A stretch of DNA of 64,000 bases from NCBI GenBank assembly GCA_035548125.1, contig DASZTV010000073.1:62001-126000 (forward strand). The letters are read 5' to 3'. Below the pieces are notes generated by a model. That model worked only from the letters and a program-made list of their open reading frames with translations, had not been told where the DNA came from and did not search any database. This stretch comes from DASZTV01 sp035548125. GTDB taxonomy: Bacteria; Actinomycetota; Actinomycetes; JAFAQI01. Below are positions 23,791 through 32,527 of this stretch, in pieces (within the stretch, counting starts at the first letter, position 1; every line of letters begins with the position of its first letter). A program made the translations under genes and the position numbers.

Positions 23791-25697
23791 TAGTCGTGCG
23801 GGTGGGCCGCGCGCCAGGTGCGGTAGGCGTCGGCGAGGAGCTTGGCGTAGTGGTCCGCCCCCGCTGGGCGCAGGTGCAGGTCGTCGGAGTACAGCCAGCC
23901 GGGATGCTTGCCGGCGAGCTTGTCCCAGTTGATCAAGCGGGCCTTGGCGAAGTGCGGGACCACCTTGGCGAACCGCTTGTTGTTCGGCGTCTGCCAGGAG
24001 TGGTCGTACGGGTCGAGGTGGTCGTTGAGCACCAGGATCAGCTTCACCTCCTTAGACCGAGCGGAGGAGAGGAGCCGCAAAGTTCGCTCGAGCTGATCGG
24101 GATCGATCAGGCCGTTGTTGCCGGCGTGGATGATCACGACCGGGTTCAGCGAGCGGGCTCGGGCGTCCCGGGCGATGTCGTCGAGGATCGGTCCGGGCTG
24201 TCGACCGACCACCGCGTCGATGCTGCCGCCGCCGAACTCGTGGGCGAGCGTCCGTCTCGCATCCAGCATCACCGAGTCGCCGAACCCGCTGATCTTCGGC
24301 ATTCGCTGGGCGGATTTGGTGCGTGTTGCTGCGCGAGATCCGCGGTGGTGAGGCGCGCTGGTTGGCGGGTCGAGCGAAAGGTGCGTGCCCCCGCGGGTCG
24401 ACAGGGCGGCTGCTGAGCGCGGGGCAGGCGGTGCGACCACCAGGACGGCGATCGCCAGCACCGGCACCGCCGAGGCGACGGCGAACGCGGGACGCGCCAG
24501 CGGGTTTGCTGCTCGGCGCAGCCGTCCGACGAGGGCTCGACATGCACCGCGAAAACCGAGCCGGCGTACCGGGCGTTCCACGAGCCGGTACGTCGCGTCG
24601 GCCAGCGCAACGGTGAGGGCGACGCGCAGCGCCTGGTCGAGCCAGGTCGGCATCGAGGTGTCGAGACCAGGTCGGGTGACGACGGCGACCGGCCAGTGCC
24701 AGAGATAGATGCTGTACGAGCGGACCCCGATCCAGCGAAGTGGCGGGAGGTCCAATGCGGCGCCGAGCCGCGATGCCGGCCGAGTTGCGGCCGCGATCAC
24801 CACGGCGACCAGGGCCGCGACGAGCAGGAAGCCGCCGCGATACAGCGAGTGCGAGTACCCGTCGTAGGCCCGGGTCAGGACCAGCACCGCGACCAGCGCG
24901 CTCAGTCCGACGACCTCGTACGCGGAGGCGATCCAGGCGCGTCGCGTCGCGACGTCCGTCGCGCCGGAGGGTGACCGGCCGGCCGCCCAGGCGCCGAGTG
25001 CTGCTCCCAGAAGCAAACCCATGCTGTGGGTGTCCGTGCCGTAGTACAGCGTCGAACCGTCGCTGCCGTACGGCACGTTCGAGGAGTCGGCGAGCAGCCA
25101 CGTCAAGCCCGTCGACAACAGTGCGAGCGTCCCTGCAACGGCGATCAGCGGCGCCACGAGGCGCCGCGGCGCCGCAGGGTCGCCACCGCGCCGGGTGAGC
25201 CGGCGACGGCTCGCGCCCAGCGTCGCGGCGACGATCAACGGCCAGAACAGGTAGAACTGCTCCTCGACCCCGAGCGACCAAAGGTGCTGCAGCATGCTCG
25301 GCCGCCCGGTCGCCACGAAGTAGGGCTGGTGGTCGAATGCCAGCCACCAGTTCGCGCCGAACAGCGCGGAAAAGGCGATGCCGGGACGTACGGAGGCGAG
25401 CTGGTCGCGCCACAGAAGGGCACTCGCGCCGACCGCGACCAGCACGATGCCCAACGCCGGGAGCAGCCGCCGCGCACGACGCTGGTAGAAGGCGGGAGCG
25501 TCGATGCGGCGGCGACCGGCGAACTCCGTCACGATGAGCCGGGTGATCAGATAGCCGCTGATCACGAAGAAGATGTCGACGCCGAGATAACCGCCGGGCA
25601 GGGTCATCGGGGAGAAGTGGTAGATCACGACGGCGATGACCGCAATGGCCCGCAGCCCGTCGAGCCCGCGCCAATGCGGATGGGTGGATGGCTTCAT
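23790..25697 (-). CDS. Acyltransferase-3 (OafA-like) with C-terminal SGNH-type domain
   Basis: A 635-residue membrane protein. The N-terminal acyltransferase-3 domain of about 10 helices begins WRGLDGLRAIAVIAVVIYHF and includes LGVDIFFVISGYLI and WSLGVEEQFYLFWPL. The C-terminal extracytoplasmic SGNH-like domain starts at ISGFGDSVMLDARRTL (block I GDS), has HAGNNG as block III, and ends with DLHLRPAGADHYA (DxxH). Such proteins O-acylate cell-surface polysaccharides or glycolipids. The ATG at 25697 is chosen because the longer frame runs over the divergent deacetylase gene. Confidence 0.88.
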   Translation of the reverse strand: MKPSTHPHWRGLDGLRAIAVIAVVIYHFSPMTLPGGYLGVDIFFVISGYLITRLIVTEFAGRRRIDAPAFYQRRARRLLPALGIVLVAVGASALLWRDQLASVRPGIAFSALFGANWWLAFDHQPYFVATGRPSMLQHLWSLGVEEQFYLFWPLIVAATLGASRRRLTRRGGDPAAPRRLVAPLIAVAGTLALLSTGLTWLLADSSNVPYGSDGSTLYYGTDTHSMGLLLGAALGAWAAGRSPSGATDVATRRAWIASAYEVVGLSALVAVLVLTRAYDGYSHSLYRGGFLLVAALVAVVIAAATRPASRLGAALDLPPLRWIGVRSYSIYLWHWPVAVVTRPGLDTSMPTWLDQALRVALTVALADATYRLVERPVRRLGFRGACRALVGRLRRAANPLARPAFAVASAVPVLAIAVLVVAPPAPRSAAALSTRGGTHLSLDPPTSAPHHRGSRAATRTKSAQRMPKISGFGDSVMLDARRTLAHEFGGGSIDAVVGRQPGPILDDIARDARARSLNPVVIIHAGNNGLIDPDQLERTLRLLSSARSKEVKLILVLNDHLDPYDHSWQTPNNKRFAKVVPHFAKARLINWDKLAGKHPGWLYSDDLHLRPAGADHYAKLLADAYRTWRAAHPHD

Positions 25698-25830
25698 GGT
25701 CAGTCGGCGTGAACGATAGGACCCACGGTGGTTGGACGAATCAACCAGCCCGAAGGTTGGCCGCCCCGACGCTCGGGGGTGAGCAAGGATCTCGGGCCAA
25801 CCGGTTGCGGTTCTGACACGTCTTTGAGGC

Positions 25831-26901
25831 GTGGTCAGCTCGCCGTCTCGCGTCGCCGCGTTGGTGGTCGCGTTCGCCGCATTGCTAGCCGGAGGTTGCG
25901 GGGCAAGCTCGAAGAGCCACCGCCTGGTGATCCATGCGTCGGCGACGCCGACGGCGACGCGGGTTGCTGCCGTCGATCCGGCGACGCACCTGGTGAAGTG
26001 GCACGGGCCGGCGATGAACATCTTCTTCCACCCGCTCGTCATCAACCCGGTGCCGGCGTTCACGAGCGACTTCCTCGGCCTGGGCTTCCAGGAGTACTTC
26101 GTCACGGCGTATGAGTTCCGTCGGATCCTCGACGGGTTGTGGCGCAACGGTTGGACGCTGGTCGACGCCCACGACGCTGCGGCCGGCCATGTGATGGTCC
26201 CGAGGGGCCGCAAGCCGCTCGTCCTGTCCGAGGACGACGTGAACTACTACGGCTACTTCGGTGGCCGTGGCCTAGCCGCCCGGCTCGTCGTCTCGCGTAC
26301 CGGGCAGGTTCTCGCGCAGACCCATGGTCGTCATCCCCGTACGACGACCGAGGACGTCGTACCAATCGTCGACGAGTTCGTCGCGCGGCATCCGGACTTC
26401 TCCGTCGGTGGCGCCAAAGGAGTCCTTGCGGAGACCGGCTACGAAGGGCTGTTCGGCTACCACGACCTGGCCACGAGCAAGACGCAGCGCGCCGAGGTCC
26501 GAACGCTCGCTACGACCCTCAAGAGTGACGGCTGGCTGTTGGCCAGTCACACGTACGGTCACATCGACCTCAGCCACGACTCGCTCGCGACGATCGCACA
26601 CGACACCACGGAGTGGAAGCGGCTTGCGGAACCGCTGATCGGCAAGACCGACCTGCTGATCTACCCGTTCGGCGCCAGGCCGACGGCTGCGGGCGCACGG
26701 CTGCTCAGGAAGGCCGGCTTCCCGATCCAGTTCGACATCGACGTCCGCCCGATCCGTTACCGGCTCGGCGGGGCGACCGTGATGAGCCGGCTGCACATCG
26801 ACGGTTTCGCCTTCCAGGACCCGCAACGGATGAAGCAGTTGTTCTCGGTACGCCGGGTGATCGACCCGCTACGCCCGTGGCCGGCGAACTTCCCGTCCTA
26901 G
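25831..26901 (+). CDS. Lipoprotein, polysaccharide deacetylase (NodB)-like
   Basis: A 356-residue exported lipoprotein with lipobox LLAGGC. The NodB-homology region has the motif LSEDDVNYYGYFGG in place of TFDDG. ASHTYGHIDLSH supplies the HxxxH metal ligands, followed by LIYPFGARPT, which resembles the RxPxG/Y motif region. These are features of carbohydrate esterase family 4 deacetylases. The substrate is probably a cell-wall or surface glycan. It is divergent from the acyltransferase gene (133 bp), so the two may modify the same polymer, one removing and one adding acyl groups. That link is inference. Confidence 0.78.
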   Translation: MVSSPSRVAALVVAFAALLAGGCGASSKSHRLVIHASATPTATRVAAVDPATHLVKWHGPAMNIFFHPLVINPVPAFTSDFLGLGFQEYFVTAYEFRRILDGLWRNGWTLVDAHDAAAGHVMVPRGRKPLVLSEDDVNYYGYFGGRGLAARLVVSRTGQVLAQTHGRHPRTTTEDVVPIVDEFVARHPDFSVGGAKGVLAETGYEGLFGYHDLATSKTQRAEVRTLATTLKSDGWLLASHTYGHIDLSHDSLATIAHDTTEWKRLAEPLIGKTDLLIYPFGARPTAAGARLLRKAGFPIQFDIDVRPIRYRLGGATVMSRLHIDGFAFQDPQRMKQLFSVRRVIDPLRPWPANFPS

Positions 26902-26908
26902 CGCCGCG

Positions 26909-27163
26909 CTACTTCCAGCGGAAGTGGACGAAGACCCGGCCGAAGTTGTCGGAGTCCTTCTCGATGCGGTGGTACAGCGCCTTGATGTCTTTCCGGTCGA
27001 GGAACCGGAGGACGTGCTTCTTCAGCTGTCCGGTTCCCTTGCCGGGAATGATCTCGACGAGCTTCGCCTTCTTGGCGACCGCCTCGTCCATCACCTGCTG
27101 CAGTGCTCGGTCGATCTCGCCACCACGGTTGTAGATGTCGTGAAGATCGAGCTTCAGCTTCAC
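26909..27163 (-). CDS. Smr domain protein
   Basis: An 84-residue stand-alone Smr (MutS2 C-terminal-like) domain. It begins KLKLDLHDIYNRGG with the conserved LDLH, and has EIIPGKGTGQLKKHVLRFL, the HGxG/GKGTG motif region of the family. Smr domains act as nucleases on DNA or RNA in several systems. The start codon overlaps the stop of the upstream DDN-like gene by 4 bp, so the two are translated together, though no functional link is obvious. The longer in-frame start is rejected because it lies inside that gene. Confidence 0.85.
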   Translation of the reverse strand: MKLKLDLHDIYNRGGEIDRALQQVMDEAVAKKAKLVEIIPGKGTGQLKKHVLRFLDRKDIKALYHRIEKDSDNFGRVFVHFRWK

Positions 27164-27609
27164 GACGCCACCGTCGCATCGGGGGTGAGGCGGAAGTAGG
27201 GGACGAGCCTTCCTGATCGCTTCTCGTACGCCGGGATCCCACGCCAGATCGCGGCCGCCTGCTCCCGCGCGGCATCGCGCTCGGCACCCGACAGCTCTGT
27301 AGCCACCATCGCGATGCGCTTCCGTCTGAGCCACACTGCCGCGTCTGACGAAGCGCGCAGGTTCGCCACCCAGTCCGGCGTACGACTCATTCCCGCGGCG
27401 CCGCCGGAGACCAGGTACGAAGACCCCTCCTCCCAGAACGCGACCGGCGTGAACCGACGCCGCCCGCTTTGTCGGCCAGTGGTCTCGAGCAGCAGAACCC
27501 GCCCTCGACTGAGGACGCTCGTCGCCGAGAAACCAAGGTGGCGCAGCTCGAGAGCCTCGAGCCGGTTGCCAATCCGCCAGAGCGGCCGCGTGCGGTCCGC
27601 CCAGTTCAC
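27160..27609 (-). CDS. Deazaflavin-dependent nitroreductase-family (DDN/FDOR-A) oxidoreductase
   Basis: A 149-residue split-beta-barrel protein of the F420-binding DDN/FDOR-A family. Family text is visible: VLLLETTGRQSGRRRFTPVAFWEEGSSYLVSGGAAGMSRTPDWVANLRA, which holds the substrate pocket and phosphate-binding Lys/Arg region, then a helix AREQAAAIWRGIPAYEKRSGR. F420H2-dependent reduction of quinones or other substrates is the likely class of reaction. It lies 13 bp upstream of the qcrB stop region, on the same strand, and overlaps the Smr gene. Confidence 0.85.
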   Translation of the reverse strand: MNWADRTRPLWRIGNRLEALELRHLGFSATSVLSRGRVLLLETTGRQSGRRRFTPVAFWEEGSSYLVSGGAAGMSRTPDWVANLRASSDAAVWLRRKRIAMVATELSGAERDAAREQAAAIWRGIPAYEKRSGRLVPYFRLTPDATVAS

Positions 27610-27622
27610 GCCGAGGTGCGCG

Positions 27623-29314
27623 TCAGTGGTCGGGGTGGGGCTGGGTGTCGGGCACCGTCTCGCGGGGCTCGTCCCAGAACGCCTCGAGCTTGCTTTGCAC
27701 CTTCGCCATCACGCCGACCGGGCGGGTGATCTCGCTGCTTCCGTTGGCCTCGGCCTTGTGGCCGTTGCCCGCCGAGATCGCGGCGTGGCCGTTGCCGTGG
27801 TGCGCCGGGTCGTAGCCGATCTGCTTCGCGAGAGTCTCTGCCTTCTGCGCCGGCAGCGGCTCCTCGATCTCGACGTAGGCACCGGAGGGGAGTCGCCGGA
27901 TGATGCCGGTCTCCACGCCGTGGTGCAGCAGCGCCTCGTCGTGATGCTGCAGGCCCAGACAGATCCGCTTCGTGACCTTGAACGCGATCGGCGGCAGCAC
28001 GATCAGCAGCACGCGAAGCACCCACGTGGTTGCCTGCAGCGACCAGTGGAAGGTGCTCGCGAGGATGTCGTTGGCACCCGCCGCGACCAGCACCATGTAG
28101 AACGTCAGCGACATCACGCCGAGCGCGGTGCGCACCGGTACGTCGCGCGGTCGGTCGAGCAGGTTGTGATAGCCGCGGTCCTTCAGGACCCACGCCTCGA
28201 TGTTCGGGTACAGCGCGAGCAGGTTGAACATGATCCCGGGGATGATCACGCCCGGAATGAAGATGTTCCAGCTGATCGTGTGATGCCAGATGTGGGTCTC
28301 CCAGTTGGGCATCATGCGCAGCGAGCCCTCGAGGAACAGGATGTACCAGTCAGGCTGCGAGCCGGCCGACACCTGTCCCGCGTTGTACGGCCCGTACAGC
28401 CACACCGGGTTGATCTGGGCGAACGCGGCGAGGCCGGCGATCATGCCGAAGACCATGAACAGGAAGCCGTTGGTCTTGAGGAAGAAGCCGGGGTAGAACT
28501 TCGTCCCGATCACGTTCTCCTCGGTCTTGCCAGGACCCGGGAAGTCGGTGTGCTTCTGGTGCCAGAGGATCATCATGTGCGCCGCGATCAGGGCGAGCAG
28601 GATGCCCGGTACGAGCAGCACGTGGATGATGAACAGCCTCGAGATGATGTCCTGCCCGGGGTAGTTCCCGCCGAACAGGAAGTAGCAGAGGTAGGTCCCG
28701 ACGACCGGGATCGACTCCGCCACCGAGTACGCGATGCGCAGGCCGGTGCCGGACAGCAGGTCGTCCGGCAGCGAGTAACCGGCGAAGCCCTCGAGAATGC
28801 CGAGGATCATCAGGATCGTGCCGATGTGCCAGTTGATCGTGCGCGGCTTGCGGAACGCTCCGGTGAAGAACACGCGGAACATGTGGACGACGATCGACGT
28901 CACGAACAGCAGCGCCGCCCAGTGGTGGATCTGCCGCATGAGCAGGCCACCGCGTACGTCGAAGGAGATGTGCAGCGTGGAGGCGTAGGCCTCCGTCATC
29001 TGCACCCCGCGCAGCGGCTGGTAGCTGCCCTGGTAGACGACGTTGTTCTGGCTGGCGTGGAAGAACAGCGTCAGGTACACGCCCGACAGCAGCAGGATGA
29101 CGAAGCTGTAGAGCGCGATCTCGCCCAGCATGAACGACCAGTGGTCCGGAAAGACCTTGTCCATGCTGCGCTTGAGGAAGTTCGACGATCCGAAGTGGTC
29201 GTCGACGTACTGAAGCGTTCCCCGCGTCGCCTTCTCGGCCGTGCCCGGGTTCTCCGTACGCGTCGTCGGGAGGTTGGGGTCGTCGGCGGGCTTGACCTTC
29301 TTGGCGGGACTCAT
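27623..29314 (-). CDS. qcrB: Cytochrome bc1 complex cytochrome b subunit
   Basis: A 563-residue membrane cytochrome b of the menaquinol-cytochrome c reductase. Haem-ligand helices are visible in HHWAALLFVTSIVVHMFRVFF and HVLLVPGILLALIAAHMMILWHQKHTDFPG. The Qo motif region is PEWY-like QPDWYILFLEG. A long cytoplasmic C-terminal extension is typical of actinobacteria. The start overlaps the qcrA stop by 4 bp. It is the last gene of ctaE-qcrC-qcrA-qcrB. Confidence 0.96.
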   Translation of the reverse strand: MSPAKKVKPADDPNLPTTRTENPGTAEKATRGTLQYVDDHFGSSNFLKRSMDKVFPDHWSFMLGEIALYSFVILLLSGVYLTLFFHASQNNVVYQGSYQPLRGVQMTEAYASTLHISFDVRGGLLMRQIHHWAALLFVTSIVVHMFRVFFTGAFRKPRTINWHIGTILMILGILEGFAGYSLPDDLLSGTGLRIAYSVAESIPVVGTYLCYFLFGGNYPGQDIISRLFIIHVLLVPGILLALIAAHMMILWHQKHTDFPGPGKTEENVIGTKFYPGFFLKTNGFLFMVFGMIAGLAAFAQINPVWLYGPYNAGQVSAGSQPDWYILFLEGSLRMMPNWETHIWHHTISWNIFIPGVIIPGIMFNLLALYPNIEAWVLKDRGYHNLLDRPRDVPVRTALGVMSLTFYMVLVAAGANDILASTFHWSLQATTWVLRVLLIVLPPIAFKVTKRICLGLQHHDEALLHHGVETGIIRRLPSGAYVEIEEPLPAQKAETLAKQIGYDPAHHGNGHAAISAGNGHKAEANGSSEITRPVGVMAKVQSKLEAFWDEPRETVPDTQPHPDH

Positions 29315-30318
29315 CGGCGCTCCCAGAAGCTCGGACCGACAGGTTGCGAGTAGTCGCCGAGAGCGCGGAAGTAGCCCTCGTCGTCGACCGTGATCGCCAG
29401 CTGGGGAAGCGGTCGCGCCGCCGGGCCGAAGATCACCTTCGCGTCACGCGCCATGTCGAACGTCGACTGGTGGCACGGGCACAGCAGGTTGTGGGTCGCG
29501 CGCTCGTACAGGCTGATCGGGCAGCCCGCGTGCGTGCAGATCTTGGAGTACGCCACGTGATCCTTGTAGCCCTTGGCGATCTCCCGCTTGGACAGGATCT
29601 CGTCGGGACCGAACCGGATCAGCATCGTCGGCGCGAGCGCGAACTCGTCGACGTCGGTGAAGCCTTCGGGCATGACCGTCTTGATGCCGCCGATGTCGAG
29701 GTCGCCGAGCTTGACCGGCAGCTTCGTGTCGAGGTCGACCAGCCGGTCGCCCCGCTTCCAGCCGGACTTGCGCAGGCTGTCGTGGGGGAGCGGGCCGAGG
29801 TCGCGCAGCATGATCACGAGCGGGATCGGGAACAGCCCGAGCGCGCCGAGAAGGGTACGGCGCAAGATCTTGAAGCGCCCCAGGCCCATGTCGTCCACGC
29901 CGGCGAGCAGCGTGTTCTCCGCCGCGATCCGCTCCGGCTCGGTGGAGTGGAAGTCGTGGCGATCCTGCACCACCTTCTCGTGGGGCAGCAGCTTCTTGGC
30001 CCACACGATGAAGCCGCCGCCGATCGAGAACAGCGCGAGGGCGAGCGAGCCGCCGAGGGCGTAGTTGCTGTACTGCCCGAGCGCGTCGTGGATCGAGATC
30101 GTGAAGTAGGCGACCGTGAAGAAGATCAGCATCGCGATGCCGGCGAGGAACAGCGCCGACACCTGGATCTCGGCGAAGCGGGTTTCCTCGGGGCTGTCAG
30201 CCTGCTGTTCGCTGACGTCCTGGCTCGAGGTCCGCTCGACGGTCGCGGGGTTGTTGGCGTCCGTCGGGCGGCGCCCTACCCGCTTGCGCGGCGGAGTGCC
30301 GCCGTTTTCCTCACTCAT
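29311..30318 (-). CDS. qcrA: Cytochrome bc1 complex Rieske iron-sulfur subunit
   Basis: A 335-residue Rieske subunit with three predicted N-terminal helices, the actinobacterial arrangement. The 2Fe-2S ligands are in CTHAGCPISLYE and CPCHQSTFD. An N-terminal hydrophilic region of about 60 residues (KRVGRRPTDANNPATVE) is cytoplasmic. It receives electrons from menaquinol at QcrB and passes them to the dihaem QcrC. The start lies 13 bp after qcrC and the stop overlaps qcrB. Confidence 0.96.
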   Translation of the reverse strand: MSEENGGTPPRKRVGRRPTDANNPATVERTSSQDVSEQQADSPEETRFAEIQVSALFLAGIAMLIFFTVAYFTISIHDALGQYSNYALGGSLALALFSIGGGFIVWAKKLLPHEKVVQDRHDFHSTEPERIAAENTLLAGVDDMGLGRFKILRRTLLGALGLFPIPLVIMLRDLGPLPHDSLRKSGWKRGDRLVDLDTKLPVKLGDLDIGGIKTVMPEGFTDVDEFALAPTMLIRFGPDEILSKREIAKGYKDHVAYSKICTHAGCPISLYERATHNLLCPCHQSTFDMARDAKVIFGPAARPLPQLAITVDDEGYFRALGDYSQPVGPSFWERR

Positions 30319-30330
30319 TCGTCCGCCCGC

Positions 30331-31158
30331 TCATGCCTTGCTTCCGATCCACATCGTGACGATCACCAGGCCGCCGATCCCGACCAGCCACGCGATCGCG
30401 GTCTCGGTGACCGGACCGACGCGGCCGAGGCCGGCGCCACCCGGGTCCGGCTGGGTCTTGATCTCGCGGATGTACTTGATGATCGCGAGCTTCTGGGCGG
30501 GAGTGATCTCCTTGTCACCGAAGACCGGCATGTTCTCCGGCCCGGTGATCATCGCCTCGTAGATCTGCTTCGGCGTCGCGTCCGACAGCGTCGGCGCGTA
30601 CTTGCCGTAGGTCAGCGCGCCGCCTGAGCCCGCGAAGTTGTGGCACTGCGCGCAGTTGGTGCGGAACAGCGCACCGCCGTACGCGAGGTCGGCGCTCTGG
30701 TAGTTGAGGTCGGTCGGCTCGGCCGGGCCGGCACCGAGGCTCGCGACGTACGCCGCGAGCTGCTCGATCTGGGCGTCCGTGTAGACCGGCGCCTTGCGCG
30801 GCGCCTCGGGGCCGTGCTGCTGCAGCGGCATGCGGCCGGTGCCCACCTGGAAGTTCACCGCGGCGGCGCCGACGCCGATCAGGCTCGGCGCGCGCACGCC
30901 GCCTTCTGCGTTGAGGCCGTGGCAGGACGCGCACCCCTGCAGGAACAGCTGACGGCCGGCCGTGATGGCGGGGTCGTCGTTCGCCGCTGAGGACGCGGCG
31001 GGGGCAAATCCGGCGTACAGCGTGCCGATCGTGCCGAGGGAGGCGACGAGCACGCCGAGCGAGGCGATCCGGCGTCGGCTCATGCTGCGAAGCCGTCGCC
31101 GCACGGCGCCGACCTGCTCAGGCGTCTCAGCTGGGGTCACGGGCTCCACTTTCGTCAC
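30331..31158 (-). CDS. qcrC: Cytochrome bc1 complex dihaem cytochrome c subunit
   Basis: A 275-residue membrane-anchored cytochrome c with two CxxCH haem sites: GCASCHGLNAEGG and NCAQCHNFAGSGG. An N-terminal helix and a C-terminal helix (ETAIAWLVGIGGLVIVTMWIG) hold it in the membrane. It replaces soluble cytochrome c in the bcc-aa3 supercomplex and passes electrons to CuA of CtaC. Its start overlaps the ctaE stop by 4 bp. Confidence 0.96.
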   Translation of the reverse strand: MTKVEPVTPAETPEQVGAVRRRLRSMSRRRIASLGVLVASLGTIGTLYAGFAPAASSAANDDPAITAGRQLFLQGCASCHGLNAEGGVRAPSLIGVGAAAVNFQVGTGRMPLQQHGPEAPRKAPVYTDAQIEQLAAYVASLGAGPAEPTDLNYQSADLAYGGALFRTNCAQCHNFAGSGGALTYGKYAPTLSDATPKQIYEAMITGPENMPVFGDKEITPAQKLAIIKYIREIKTQPDPGGAGLGRVGPVTETAIAWLVGIGGLVIVTMWIGSKA

Positions 31159-31748
31159 TTGATCAGGTAGATGATCGTGAACAGGCCGATCCAGACGATG
31201 TCGACGAAGTGCCAGTAGTACGACACGACGATCGCCGAGGTCGCCTGAGCGTGGGTGAACTTCCCGTACGTCGTACGGAGCAGGAGCAGCACGAAGGCGA
31301 TCAGGCCGCCGAGCACGTGCAGCCCGTGGAAGCCGGTGGTCAGGTAGTAGACCGAGCCGTAGCCGTGGCTGGCCAGCGAGAAGTCGTTGTGCACGAAGTA
31401 CTCGAAGGACTGGCCGCCGATGAACACCGCGCCCATGAAGAACGTGATCATGAACCAGTAGCGGAGCTTCTCGACGTCGCCACGCTCAGCCGCGAACACG
31501 CCGAGCTGGCAGGTCACGCTGGAGAGCACCAGGATGATCGTGAACGGCGCGGCGGTCTTGAGGTCGAGGACGACCCCCTTGGCCGGCCAGTTCGGCTCGT
31601 TGACGGCCCGGACCGTGAAGTACATCGCGAACAGCGCCGCGAAGAACATCAGCTCGGACGACAGCCAGACGATGACGCCGACACTGAGCAGGTTCGGGCG
31701 GTTCAGCGCGCCGTGCGGGCGCTGCTCAATCGCGCTTGCGGAAGCCAC
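31155..31748 (-). CDS. ctaE: Cytochrome c oxidase subunit III
   Basis: A 197-residue membrane protein with five predicted helices. The motif FHGLHVLGGLIAFVLLL and the N-terminal WLSSELMFFAALFAMYF with the acidic residue are standard for subunit III. It heads the operon ctaE-qcrC-qcrA-qcrB, separated from ctaC-ctaD-ctaF as in most actinomycetes. The 350 bp upstream contain a 103-bp tandem repeat rather than ordinary promoter sequence only. Confidence 0.96.
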   Translation of the reverse strand: MASASAIEQRPHGALNRPNLLSVGVIVWLSSELMFFAALFAMYFTVRAVNEPNWPAKGVVLDLKTAAPFTIILVLSSVTCQLGVFAAERGDVEKLRYWFMITFFMGAVFIGGQSFEYFVHNDFSLASHGYGSVYYLTTGFHGLHVLGGLIAFVLLLLRTTYGKFTHAQATSAIVVSYYWHFVDIVWIGLFTIIYLIK

Positions 31749-32101
31749 GGGCGTGATTCTGCCAGCACGCCTCTACTCACCCTGACCGCACCCCCACCGG
31801 CGCGTCGCGCGGCGCCCGGGCGTACGCCGGCCGCGTTGTCGTCGTCGCGCGTATGCCCGATACGCGCTTCCTCCTCCGCCTTGCCGGACGCACGCCAGGA
31901 TCGCCGCGCCTCAGCCGCCCGGGCGTACGCCGGCCGCGTTGTCGTCGTCTCGCGTATGCCCGATACGCGCTTCCTCCTCCGCCTTGCCGGACGCACGCCA
32001 GGATCGCCGCGCCTCGGCCGCCCGGGCGTAGGCCGGCCGCGTTGTCGTCGTCGCGCGTATGCCCGATACGCGCTTCCTCCTCCGCCGTTAGGATTTCGTC
32101 C
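31749..32101. repeat. Intergenic region with 103-bp tandem repeat, about 2.6 copies (31815-32086)
   Basis: The copies start at 31815, 31918 and 32021, each with CCCGGGCGTA. They differ at only a few bases, and the third copy is cut short at about 32086. Each unit contains a short palindrome CGTAT-GCCCG-ATACG followed by CGCTTCCTCCTCCGCC, and a second GC-rich segment. The period is not a multiple of three and reading frames across it change from copy to copy, so it is not coding. It lies between the divergent starts of ctaE (31748) and the receiver-like gene (32102). Confidence 0.92.
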
Positions 32102-32515
32102 ATGGAGCAATCGCGCCGGCTCACTGTGCTCGTCTACGCGAGCAACCCGCAGACCAGCGAGCGGGTGATCCGGGCGCTCGGCGAGCACCCGGCACCGGAG
32201 CTCACCATCGACGTCGAGCCGATCTCGACCGGCGAGGCCGCCGTTGCCCGCCTGGACGCCGGCGGCATCGACCTGGCGATCCTCGACGGCGAGGCGGCTC
32301 CGAGCGGAGGCATGGGCCTGGCCCGCCAGATCAAGGACGAGATCGACTCCCCGCCACCGGTCATCCTGCTCGTCGCCCGCCGCGACGACGCGTGGCTTGC
32401 CAGCTGGTCGCGGGCCGAGGCGGTCGTCCCGCACCCGGTCGACGCCGTCACCCTCGCGGCCGCCGTCACCTCGGTGATCGAGGGGCTGGCCGAGCCGGCC
32501 GCTGCCGCTCACTAG
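32102..32515 (+). CDS. Response-regulator receiver-like protein
   Basis: A 137-residue stand-alone receiver-like domain. It begins LTVLVYASNPQTSERVIRAL and has GGIDLAILDGEAAPSGGMGLARQI, in which the D of ILDGE is at the usual phospho-acceptor position. The acidic pocket near the N-terminus (usually DD) is replaced by YASN, so normal phosphorylation is doubtful. No output domain or kinase is nearby. It precedes trpD by 12 bp. AGGA lies about 9 nt before the ATG. Confidence 0.75.
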   Translation: MEQSRRLTVLVYASNPQTSERVIRALGEHPAPELTIDVEPISTGEAAVARLDAGGIDLAILDGEAAPSGGMGLARQIKDEIDSPPPVILLVARRDDAWLASWSRAEAVVPHPVDAVTLAAAVTSVIEGLAEPAAAAH

Positions 32516-32527
32516 CGGCTCGAGCTG

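Noticed and set aside
31815..32086. CRISPR-like array
   Set aside because: The unit is 103 bp and repeats end to end with no unique spacers, and there are no cas genes. It is a tandem repeat.
31853..32515. Long plus-strand frame starting in the tandem repeat and running into the receiver-like gene
   Set aside because: The 103-bp period shifts frame in each copy, and a ribosome-binding site and ATG at 32102 fit the receiver fold. The upstream part is non-coding.
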